Shown here in pieces: positions 24,238 to 34,608 of a DNA stretch of 64,000 nt (the first letter of the stretch is position 1; every line of letters starts with the position of its first letter). Below the pieces are notes generated by a model. It worked only from the letters and a program-made list of their open reading frames with translations, was not told the DNA's origin and did not search any database. Origin of the DNA: Sweltsa coloradensis (Eukaryota; Arthropoda; Insecta; Plecoptera; Chloroperlidae); contig JAMZAV010000319.1 in NCBI GenBank assembly GCA_024449915.1, forward strand, positions 310,001 to 374,000. The letters run 5' to 3'. The position numbers were made by a program, and so were the translations under genes.

Positions 24238-24641
24238 TGCACACATTGTATTTTCGGGTAAACCGTGTGGTTTTATTTTATTTGTTCCAACGTTTCGGGC
24301 AGTTCTCCCTGCCCATCTTCAAGGAAATTAAAACATAAAAAATATTAATAACGAAAAAAAAAACCTTACATCATAACATACACTACAACTAGGCCTAGAT
24401 ACATAGACAAAACTAAATAGCTTAGAAAACATAGGTACTCAAGACTAACTATACATCCAATGATAAAAAAAAAATATGAAGCCAACAACACATCCTATTA
24501 CTGTTTAGATGACCTCAGCGCACGAGTTGATGGCTCAAGGGGTCCTTGTTGAGTCTTCCTTCTCTTGTCAGCACTTTGCCCGAGACGTTGCAACAAATAA
24601 AATAAAACCACACTGATTACCCGAAAATACAATGTGTGCAT
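24238..24641. mobile_element. Penelope-like inverted terminal pair PLE2
   Basis: Inverted arms (24238-24330 and about 24545-24641) share TGCACACATTGTATTTTCGG and AAAATAAAACC motifs. The left arm, read on minus, gives TTGAAGA, a perfect GGGCAG/CTGCCC stem, then GAAACGTTGGAAC. This is the layout of a minimal hammerhead with a 2-bp stem III. The expected C before TGAAGA is T. The right arm retains GAGACGTTGCAAC and is more eroded. Confidence 0.6.
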
Positions 24642-25277
24642 ATTCAATCCGTGAAAGTCTGCGATATAACATATATATGTATGTCTATAAAGTTCCATCT
24701 TGTTCAGACATCTTGTTTCTAAACGTCACGAACACCGCCCGACGCATGTAAAGTGACAGACCATTATGCCGCGAACTTTCCCCACTAATCTAGTAGCAGG
24801 CGGTCCTGTCCTGTCCTGTCCGGTCTGTTGTTTTGTTACAATATACAGTTCCACTCTCTGTCAATCCAAGCGAGTCGTCTACTGGCTAGTGCAACAGGTG
24901 ATATACTCAGACCGCCATCAATATGCTAGCTAACTCGAACGAGCGAACGAAAGTTACAACTTCGTACAAAAAAAAAAAAACAAGAGCAGAAAAAGGGTGA
25001 ATCAAACATCTGTAAAACATACTATTCCTGTTGATATAAATAACATCGAAGGAAGGGAAAAGTGGGGGTTCGGAGAAGACGACACAATGATAGCGAACTT
25101 CAGATCAATAACGGTATAAATATACGGATGGACTGACCTGAAATGGAAGATGCGAATGTAGCGCTGTTCTAGAAGAGTGGGAGAAATCGGAACTAGACGC
25201 GGGGTGGATAGGGGAAAGGGAAAAGTAGAGCGTTGGGGATGAAACGAGAGATATAAGATAGATAACATATTATTATA

Positions 25278-25545
25278 CTAGGAAAACGTGCGAGTGAGTG
25301 TTGAGTACCCGAGAACATTTTTAACTTGATTGATATATAAGGTAAAAATGATAGGGTTTGAGTTGAGATGGTATCAGGCGCGTCAACTGTAAGGCCATGA
25401 TGCGAAACTCTAGCCTAGGCTAGGGAGGAAAGAACTATGCTGACTTGATCCAGCCTTAGATAGGGGGAGGAAGGGAATGTTGACGGGTACTCAACACATG
25501 AATCGCTCACTCGTCTAACAATGACATTTGGTGGCGTTTTCCTAG
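25278..25545. mobile_element. Foldback module E3 with two 3'-type ends
   Basis: Starts CTAGGAAAACGTGCGAG and ends GGCGTTTTCCTAG. Both ends carry the inverted TGAGTACCCG/CGGGTACTCAACA motif, and a GGCGCGTCAACTG segment in the centre matches E1. It stands alone, unlike E1 and E2. Confidence 0.75.
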
Positions 25546-25664
25546 TTAATTAATCTGTAAATTTTAAGTGTCCTTCAGGTAAAGTACAGACGAGGTATGG
25601 CCGGAGGGAACCACGCAGTAGAGGTTTCACCATCAATGTTATATGAGTAGAAAATCGTGTTGTT

Positions 25665-26090
25665 TAAAATAAATAAATAAATTGTATTTAGAGTCTATCC
25701 ACTCAGTTATATAACTGATTTTCAGTGGGGGACAGTAAATCAAAGCGACCAAGCCAACCCTGTAGGCCCCGACGCAATTGAAGAGTGAGCGATAACCAAC
25801 CAAATATCGTTTTTTTAATAGGAAATATAGCAATCAGTGGTATGGACAGTGCGAACACCCGCGGATCAACGCCAGAATCAACAAGACCGATTCAGAACCA
25901 CTGTGAATTTATTATGTGCTTCGTTGCTAGGACGGCTCCAAAGTCACCATTTACAAACTCCTAAGACAAGAACTGATGGACTTAAGTCCAAATCAGAAGT
26001 TAAAAAACTTCTGACTTTAGGGGGAATCGAACCCTGGACCTTCTGCATTGGAAGCAGATACGCTAACCACAAGATCAACGAGCCACACAA
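25665..26090 (-). mobile_element. SINE C, uninterrupted copy C2
   Basis: This is the reference copy: an AAATAAATAAATTG tail at the left, then a body with AACCCTGTAGGCCCCG and GTTGCTAGGACGGCTCC. The right end is the tRNA-like head: on minus, GTGGTTAGCGTATCTGC and GGTTCGATTCCCCC. A CTTAAGTCC/AGAAGTT hairpin lies between head and body. The frames at 25837 and 25944 overlap the SINE and its flank. Confidence 0.9.
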
Positions 26091-26696
26091 ATTGCAACAT
26101 GCAAAAAACAAATGCAGGCGCGGGGCACTCTTGTTCAAGGCTAAATCACATCTGTCTCGGAATTTCTGGTGACTAATTTGATAGAACACCCCGAGATGAA
26201 TATAGTTAGTTTAGATGGAGAAGCAATAACATAAAGATCAATAAGAGAGTTTTACATGCTAAATTGTTAATAATTATTAAATATATTCATTCTGAGATCG
26301 AAGAAAAGCTGCCACGTACAGAATATTAAAACTAGAGGCAAATACTGACATTGCTTTAAAGTATAATTAATATATTAGAGCACATATATTGACCGTACAA
26401 AATTCAGCTTTTTGATTCCAACATTTGACCGTAAGTTTTACTGAAATTTACCATATCCCCAAGCCTCATCCTTTAGTGAACATTTGCTTGATTACAACGC
26501 CAGACTAGGGGGGATGACAGCGCTTAATTAACACCACGGAGTCGAGTGACATTACAGCTAGCACAGAGGTTTCTTTGCCCAGCGACGGATGGTTCGTCGA
26601 TTAACTCAAATTAGAATCAGAATTACTAGCAGAGTATTTTTCGTTGGAGAAATGGCGCCGGTTCACTTTTTATACGGAATATACCCTTAACAACAA
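26091..26696. other. Unique DNA
   Basis: No gene or repeat was recognised. Confidence 0.45.
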
Positions 26697-27222
26697 TATC
26701 TACAACACCGTCACAACCTTGTACCTAGATCTACAACACCGTCACAACCTTGTACCTAGATCTACAACACCGTCACAACCTTGTACCTAGATCTACAACA
26801 ACCTTGTACCTAGATCTACAACACCGTCACAACCTTGTACCTAGATCTACAACACCGTCACAACCTTGTACCTAGATCTACAACACCGTCACAACCTTGT
26901 ACCTAGATCTACAACACCGTCACAACCTTGTACCTAGATCTACAACACCGTCACAACCTCGTACCTAGATCTACAACACCGTCACAACCTTGTACCTAGA
27001 TCTACAACACCGTCACAACCTTGTACCTAGATCTACAACACCGTCACAACCTTGTACCTAGATCTAAAACACACCGTCACAACCTCGTACCTAGATCTAC
27101 AACACCGTCACAACCTTGTACCTTAGATCTACAACACCGTCACAAACCTTGTACCTAGATCTACAACACCGTTACAACCTTGTACCTAGATCTACAACAC
27201 CGTCACAACCTTGTACCTAGAA
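26697..27222. repeat. 31-bp minisatellite, about 17 copies
   Basis: The unit runs ATCTACAACACCGTCAC then AACCTTGTACCTAG, with a BglII-type AGATCT at each junction. One unit is shortened by 8 bp and a few carry point changes, so the array is largely homogeneous. Confidence 0.97.
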
Positions 27223-27253
27223 AAATATCATTTTGAGCGAAATCAGTCAACAT

Positions 27254-27570
27254 CAGGGTGTGTGATTTTTTTATATTACAAAATAAAAAAATCATGATTT
27301 ATTTGATTTAAATCGATTTTTTTTAAGTTTAATCAACTTTTTCATTTAAATCTACAAAATCAGTGTTTCAAAACTTGTCAAGTTGATGAGCGGATTAAAT
27401 TACTTTCACACGCGTTTAGAAAATATAATTCAAAAATTATTTTAAGGTAAACTTTGCCTAAATCAGTTAGAAATCTTGTGTTTGTTGCTCAAAATGAAGA
27501 AAAAGAGCATTTGATTTAAATCAATGATTTTTATCAAATAAATCAATTAATTTAAATAAAAAACACCCTA
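27254..27570. mobile_element. hAT-type MITE
   Basis: The ends are CAGGGTG and CACCCTA. The flanking octamers GTCAACAT (27246-27253) and GTAAACAT (27571-27578) match at 7 of 8 positions, as expected for an old 8-bp target duplication. The interior is AT-rich with inverted GATTTAAATC motifs and has no coding capacity. Confidence 0.75.
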
Positions 27571-27578
27571 GTAAACAT

Positions 27579-28202
27579 ATTTATTGAACTATAAAACGCA
27601 AATTTTTACCGTTCGGCCGTATTTCTTCAATTTTCTTGATGTCGCAATAACATCTTTAAATGTATAATATAAATTTTGATAAAGATATGTACAAGGTCCC
27701 CCTTATATTCTCAGCCAAAACCATCGTAATAGAGTGGTCACCACTTTAGCGCAGCTCTACTCTATAAAGCAGTTTAATTTTGATGTTCTAAGCCGAATTC
27801 AGGATTACCACCAGCTCAAAACACTTGCTTTCAAATTGCTTAAATACTTAGTAGTAATTCTGCCAGTGAGAGTATAACTCTGCATACCTCAATCACACAT
27901 TCCTCCATCTAATGTGCGCTCGAAATAATTGCTAGAAGAAACGCGTTTGTGTGACGAAACTGTATGGCACTATAGTCTGCACAGGAATGAAAACTAAAGA
28001 TTCCGGGATAGAGTTGTGACGCATCTGGTAAATACAACTTTTGGACTTGGGAACATGTGGTTCATTATCAATTGTACGTTTTACGAACAGAAATAAAACA
28101 TACCCCTATAGTCTAGATTATCACATATTACTGAGAATCAGTGAAGATAAGAAACTGAATTTGCTATATATTTTTTAAACTTTTGAGCAAAATCCAAATT
28201 AC
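27579..28202. other. Unique DNA
   Basis: No gene or repeat was recognised. Confidence 0.45.
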
Positions 28203-29108
28203 ATGAATGAATGAATGATAGCTTTATTTCCATTAATGCATTTTACATAGTTGACCCTTAAGATAATAGAACTATATCTAACAGTAGGGTATATGGAAAC
28301 TATGTGCGTGCATATTTACAATTTTCTATTTAAACTATTTACTAAATACTAACAATGCAAGCCTAAGTGATTTAGGAGTACTACAGTTAAGGTTTGGTAA
28401 TAAATTAATAGTAATGCAGTTCGTGCAGTCTAACACTATAGGCCTATATCTAGTAATATAATACTAAAAAAACTAATATAATACTATTTATACAATATAT
28501 ACAAATTATAGGCCTAACATGTATTTCACATGTTGGTGACATAAGTTTAGGTCGTATATTATAATCTACATCAAGGCCCTATCTATACAGTAGTTAAGGA
28601 TTGTAGATCATAGGGTTGTAATTTAACACAATAGGCCTACATTTTTATGATGAAACTCTAGTCTATTCAGGACATTAATTAGACATTTTGTAATACTATG
28701 ATCATATTATGTCACACAATATTTTCAAACCTAGTAGGGCCTTCATAATATGCTAGTAATGGCCTCCCATATGCTTACAAAAGTATCGTTTAGGAATTCC
28801 TCTACTGAGTAGTATGCCTTATTGCTAAGGAGCAATTTGAGTTTGTCATTAAATGAATTTATATTAGGAATTGTTTTTATGTGTGTTGGAAGTTTGTTGA
28901 ACATTTTTATATTTATGTATTTCGAATTTATTTGTGTGAGCTTGCGCTTGTGGAATTTAGTGTGTATGTTAGTAGCTCGTCTTGTATCATGTGAGTGGAC
29001 AATATTATTCATTGTTTGATTTGATATGTCCTTTTTAAGGCTCATAATAGATTCGTATATATATATATATATAGGCTGTAAAATGTTAAACAATAAACAA
29101 TAAAACAA
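28203..29108 (-). pseudogene. Non-LTR retrotransposon 3' remnant
   Basis: A minus-strand frame (28743-29108) encodes the C-terminal tail typical of jockey/CR1-like LINE polymerases. It shows an HSHDTRRATNIH motif, then FNKLPTHIKT, a FNDKLKLLL segment and a terminal YYSVEEFL. In LINEs this tail follows the reverse transcriptase thumb. The polymerase core (YADD-containing domain) is absent, so the copy is strongly 5'-truncated. A (TA)n insertion corrupts the start of the frame. About 540 bp of 3' UTR follow, ending at 28203 in AATAAAGC and an (ATTC)n-type tail. The copy is non-functional. Confidence 0.75.
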
Positions 29109-29377
29109 TAAACAATAAACGATTGATTATAATTATCTATAAGCAGAAAAAATGTAATATCATTGTAACTCTTTATCAAAGAGGGCCATAAGAGTGAAAC
29201 ATCAAGCAGGTAAGGGAGAGTGCATGTACATTAATCGCGAAATTAGCGGAAATAAGTATAAATACAACGGACAATCCATATGATATGACATGTAAAGGAT
29301 AACCCATATCCGCAGACTGGATGCAATTAAGGGATGATTGAGATAAGTTTTAAAATCCCCCATTAAATTAATTAAGT

Positions 29378-30112
29378 ACGGGTTCGGGAACCACCAAACG
29401 AGGGAGCGAAGCTACTTCACCAACATATCGTCGATTAAAAATACAAAAATAAAATAACTCGTCGTGTTTTGATATTTTTGGTGGAGGTGCCGGGTCATGA
29501 GTTTCAAAACTTTCAGAGGGGGCGAGACACTCCCTTCTTACCACCATGGTCAACTTTCAGAGGGGGCGAGACTCTCCCTTCTTACCACCATGGTCAACTT
29601 TCAGAGGGGGCGAGACTCTCCCTTCTTACCACCATGGTCAACTTTCAGAGGGGGCGAGACACTCCCTTCTTACCACCATGGTCAACTTTCAGAGGGGGCG
29701 AGACACTCCCTTCTACCACCATGGTCAACTTTCAGAGGGGGCGAGACACTCCCTTCTTACCACCATGGTCAACTTTCAGAGGGGAGGAGACACTCCCTTC
29801 TTACCACCATGGTCAACTTTCAGAGGGGGCGAGACTCTCCCTTCTTACCACCATGGTCAACTTTCAGAGGGGGCGAGACACTCCCTTCTTACCACCATGG
29901 TCAACTTTCAGAGGGGGCGAGACCTCCCTTCTTACCACCATGGTCAACTTTCAGAGGGGGCAAAACACTCCCTTCTTACCACCATGGTCACCAACATTAT
30001 TCTGTACTTCCTTGTTGGACGAAGATTAAAACAAAACAACATGTCAATCGGACGTCGTGTTGGGGTTTTATCGTGAGACGTGATACGCACGGACGGACGG
30101 AAAGAAAAGCGA
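29378..30112 (+). repeat. Interspersed repeat H, copy H1, with minisatellite
   Basis: The left part GTACGGG...GGAGCGAAGCTACTTC leads to TTTTTGGTGGAGGTGCCGG. The right part ends with TATCGTGAGACGTGATACGC and GACGGACGG. Both ends match the copies at 21430 and 60296, and the 44-bp array lies between them. The tetranucleotide (TCTA)n at 30123-30141 follows. Confidence 0.7.
29508..29992. repeat. 44-bp minisatellite, about 11 copies
   Basis: The unit contains GGTCAACTTTCAGAGGGGGC and CTTCTTACCACCAT. Because 44 is not a multiple of three, all three plus-strand frames stay open across the array and give three overlapping repetitive peptides. These are artefacts. Confidence 0.97.
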
Positions 30113-30597
30113 TTTATTTATTTATCTATCTATCTATCTATTATAAACACACAACAGAATTATACAATTCCACAAGTGTGGTTTTATAAAAATACAACAA
30201 AATTAGTCAAGCATTGGACGTAATCCATTTTACATATCACACAAAACAACAATATATAATATGACATTCTAAAGAAATAACTTTAAACAACACATAAAAA
30301 CAATTAAGAAAATTATTATAGTGAAAATGAAATGTACTGACTCAGAAGATTGATAAGACGTACAACATGCATCCACCTCAAAACACCATTTTAGGCCTCT
30401 ATTGAATCGTTAAAAATGTCAAAGGCACAATTATTGAGACTCGTAAGAAATCATTGTACGTGGCCATGATTCTGTTTGTACACGAGTGTTTAAAACATTA
30501 GTTCGGCTTTTGTGAGGTAGGAATGAAACTACTCTTGAGTTAAACGCGGCGGAACGAATCTATTCACGCAAGAAGTAGAGATCAGTCAGTTACATTA

Positions 30598-30865
30598 TTA
30601 AAGGGACAATTACCCCCAACAATTGTTTTTACCACATAATCCTTAGCATAATACTACAATTAAATGACAGATCAAAAACAATATTTTGTAACTGTGATTT
30701 TACACGAATTTTTTCATCCTGAAATTGACGAAAATTGGCATTTCGGTGAATTTCTTAAATCGGTATAATCTGCTTGTTTTTTTGCTCCACATAGATAATA
30801 GAGCATCGTACCAATCTAAAATGGTTCTTTATAACATCATGTCTTGAAACTGTGCACAAATATGT
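30598..30865 (-). repeat. Interspersed repeat J, copy J2
   Basis: Inverted relative to J1 at 22085. On minus it reads GGTACGATGCTCTATTATC, then CTATGTGGAGC, and ends near GTCCCTTTAATAATG. Confidence 0.7.
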
Positions 30866-31068
30866 GCTCAAACACGCAAAAATATGCATTCCAAAATCAC
30901 ATCCTTTCTTGGTAGCATATATTTTAACCGAACCACTTATTTAAATTACAAAACGAAATATAGAGGATTTACAGGAAAGGCTGCCGAGTACGCCAATAAT
31001 GGTCAATATTTTTTTGGATCCAAATCTTCCAAGGTCACGGGGCATAAAGATCGTCCCCATGTTATTTA

Positions 31069-31799
31069 CTAGGAAACGCTCAGTTGGACGCGTTGATAAG
31101 CGAGCACGTGCTATAGCTAGACCCACATTGCACATGCAATGTGCACATTTTTTAAATTTTAAAATTTGCGACGTTCGCTGTCCACAGGGCCATGTTTCCA
31201 ATATTATTTTTTGCCAAGGTATTTGGGGGAACCCGTGTGTAAACCTTTACTTTGTGGATAAAATCCACCGCCATCTAGAGGACCTTGACTCCTTGGGAAA
31301 ACTATTTAAACTCTTTGGTGACAAAATAATACACTGCATCCTCGAAAGTATTTTGATTACTTCTAGGTGGCAGTGCATTAGAAACTTCGCGCGTCTTTTC
31401 GTTGCCATGGCAACGTTACTTTTGTTATAATGTAATTTCCATCTACACTTCTTATCGGATCAAAATAAAATTAACATATTCGTGACCGGACGGACATTCT
31501 AAATGATTTGGCCATCTCAGATTTTGTCGCCGGTTAGTTTGAAAAAAAAACTTTCGATTAACTTTAATGTAACTTTTTAACTTTTTGAACGATTTTGCCA
31601 CAAAACTAATGGCATTCAATCGAGAACAAAGCTTGCGGATGGTCAAAATTTCAACTCGTTCCGAGCCTCCGTTCGAACGTTATGGCGAGACTTACAAAAA
31701 AAAAACAAACAAAAAAAAAACAAACAAAAAAAAACAAACAAAACCAGTGACTAATTTTTCCGGCAGAGTCAAATGGAAACGCTCGCTTCGCTCGCTTAA
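31069..31799 (-). mobile_element. HINE family D, copy D1
   Basis: On minus, the 5' end is TTAAGCGAGCGAAGCGAGCG, followed by a TTTTG/T-rich tract and a body. The 3' end is GCTCGCTTATCAACGCG, with a hairpin to GAGCGTT and CCTAG. GCTCGCTTA is the inverted copy of the 5' terminus. An X-box palindrome lies at 31401-31414. The recurrent frame beginning NDFATKLMAFNRE is repeat sequence. Confidence 0.92.
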
Positions 31800-32067
31800 T
31801 TATGGGAGATTTTTGCCGATGGGACCTAGTTTGAAAAAAATACCAAGTTTAACAAAAAAATCAGGTCGTGGTAAACCCAATCATTTTCCGGTTACTTTCT
31901 CAATTCATATCTAGTTAGACTGAATGAAATATATTTTTTGACTTTAGCGGGTGAATATTACTTTTACTATTTGGTGTAAGAAAGTGACGACAGACACAAC
32001 TCATTACACATGTCATCATAGTCTCTCCTGTGATATTCCCTACCAGTCTTATAACATATCCATTTCA
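31800..32067. other. Spacer between D1 and D2
   Basis: Nothing was recognised. Confidence 0.4.
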
Positions 32068-32809
32068 CTAGGAAACGCTCAGCTGGACGCGTTGATAAGC
32101 GAGCACGTGCTATAGCTAGACCCACATTGCACATTTTTTTAAATTTTAAAATTTGCGACGTTCGCTGTCCACGGCCATGTTTCCAATATTATTTATTATT
32201 GCCAAGGTATTTGGCGTAAACCCGTGTGTAACCCTTTACTTTGTGGATAAAATCCACCGCCATCTAGAGGACCTTGACTCCTTGGGAAAACTATTCAAAC
32301 TCTTTGTTGACAAATAATAGACTGCTTCCTCGAAAGTATTTTGATTACTTCTAGGTGGCAGTGCATTAGAAACTTCGCGCGTCTTTTCGTTGCCATGGCA
32401 ACGTTACTTTTGTTATAATGTAATTTCCATCTACACTACTTATCGGATCAAAATAAAATTAACATATTCGTGACCGGACGGACATTTTAAATGATTTGGC
32501 TATCTCAGATTTTGTCGCCGTTGAGTTTGAAAAAAAAACTTTCGATTAACTTTAATGTAACTTTTTAACTTTTTGAACGATTTTGCCACAAAACTAATGG
32601 CATTCAATCGAGAACGAAGCTTGCGGATGGTGAAAATTTCAACTCGATCCGAGCCTCCGTTCGAACGTTATGGCGAGACATACAAACAAAAAACAAAAAA
32701 AAACAAAACAAACAAACAAACAAACAAACAAAAAAAAAAAAAAAAAAAAAAAAACAGTGACTAATTTTTCCGGCAGAGTCAAATGGAAACGCTCGCTTCG
32801 CTCGCTTAA
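32068..32809 (-). mobile_element. HINE family D, copy D2
   Basis: Same boundaries and order as D1, with a longer A/AAAC tract (about 32690-32755) next to the 5' end. X-box GTTGCCATGGCAAC lies at 32389-32402. Confidence 0.92.
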
Positions 32810-33428
32810 TAAACCAGCCTTTCTTATATAAGAGAGCATCGCCCCTATTCAAGACTAGTCATATTGTTTCATAATACCAGATTAATGCTCGAACTGACAA
32901 AAACAGTGACGCTTAGAGATGACAAATACCCAGCCAAGACTCGAGAACTCTAGCATTGTGACTAATTTTATTGGTGATACGCCAAGAGCATTCTGGTATA
33001 GTGAAGATGGCCTGGCAGCTTAAGTGACATTCCCATCTTTTTCATAGCACGCTCGGTATAGAAACGACGCTTTTTGGGGTCGCATTTCGAACGTTAGTTG
33101 ACATTGATGACTCCACAGCGACTACATGACATATCTACACAACAGCGGTTGGTAAATTGCGAGAACTTTTATCTTTGCCATTGTATCGTTAAAACGAAAA
33201 TGAAAAAGAACATACTTTGATGCACGCCTAAAAATTCTCAACGTCAAAAGAAAGTATTGAAATGGGTTGTACGCACAATTTGGCAACGAGAGTATATTAC
33301 ATAATATTATTTTAAATTAACGTTTTTTTGTCAGGGGGTATATTTTGTCCATTCTAAACTCAAAATTGTATTTATTTATATTTTATTTGTACATCCACAT
33401 TTCATTCACTTATTAAACTACCTAATAA
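32810..33428. other. Unique DNA between D copies
   Basis: No gene or repeat was recognised. Confidence 0.45.
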
Positions 33429-34441
33429 TTAAGCGAGCGAAGCGAGCGTTTCCATTTGACTCTGCCGGAAAAATTAGACACTGGTTTTGTTTTGTTTTGT
33501 TTTGTTTTTTTTTTGTTTTGTTTTTTTGTTTTTTTTGTTTGTATGTCTCGCGATAACGTTCGAACGGAGGCTCGGATCGAGTTGAAATTTTCACCATCCG
33601 CAAGCTTTGTTCTCGATTGAATGCCATTAGTTTTGTGGCAAAATCGTTCAAAAAGTTAAAAAGTTACATTAAAGTTAATCGAAAGTTTTTTTTTTCAAAC
33701 TTTTCACGGCGACAAAATCTGAGATGACCAAATCATTTAGAATGTCCGTCCGGTCACGAATATGTTAATTTTATTTTGATCCGATAAGTAGTGTAGATGG
33801 AAATTACATTATAACAAAGTACGGTTACCATGGCAACGGAAAGTCGTGCAGCTTTTTTGGCTCATGATAGCGGTCGAACGGAGGCTCGGATCGAGTTGAA
33901 ATTTTCACCATCCGTAAGCTTTGTTCTCGATTGAATGCCATTAGTTTTGTGGCAAAATCGTTCAAAAAGTTAAAAAGTTACATTTAAGTTAATCGAAAGT
34001 TTTTTTTTTCAAACTCAACGGCGACAAAATCTGAGATAGCCAAATCATTTAGAATGTCCGTCCGGTCACGAATATGTTAATTTTATTTTGATCCGATAAG
34101 TAGTGTAGATGGAAATTACATTATAACAAAAGTAACGTTGCCATGGCAACGAAAAGACGCGCGAAGTTTCTAATGCACTGCCACCTAGAAGTAATCAAAA
34201 TACTTTCGAGGAAGCAGTCTATTATTTGTCAACAAAGAGTTTAAATAGTTTTCCCAAGGAGTCAAGGTCCTCTAGATGGCGGTGGATTTTAAAGTAAAGA
34301 TTTAAACACGGGTTTACCCAAATACCTAAATAATACTGGAAACGCGAACGTCGTAAATTTTTAAATTTAAAAAAATGTGCAATGTGGGTCTAGCTATAGC
34401 ACGTGCTCGCTTATCAACGCGTCCAACTGAGCGTTTCCTAG
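33429..34441 (+). mobile_element. HINE family D long form, copy D3
   Basis: From TTAAGCGAGCGAAG to GCGTTTCCTAG. About 318 bp are duplicated in tandem (33551-33868 and 33869-34170), joined at GGCTCATGATAGC, so it carries two X-box motifs (33824-33837, variant GTTACCATGGCAAC; 34137-34150). The copy at 36319 shares the same duplication. Confidence 0.92.
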
Positions 34442-34501
34442 TATTGATCACACTAACAAAGCCTACGAAATCTATACAGTACAAGTGCAACTGTTTATTT
34501 A

Positions 34502-34577
34502 TTGGATGAGCGTAGCGAGCGTTAGCGAGCGAAGCGAAGATTCCATTCTACTACACTGGAGAAAAAAATCCGGAATG

Positions 34578-34608
<31 letters not shown>

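Noticed and set aside
25980..26085. tRNA gene (CCA anticodon-like) at the SINE C end
   Set aside because: The same head occurs in three SINE copies joined to the same body, and the acceptor stem is not intact.
26697..27222. CRISPR-like regular array
   Set aside because: Units are contiguous with no unique spacers, in a eukaryotic context. It is a minisatellite.
29469..30189. Three overlapping plus-strand ORFs of 176-230 codons
   Set aside because: They are the 44-bp minisatellite read in three frames. The unit length is not a multiple of three, so each frame cycles through the same peptides.
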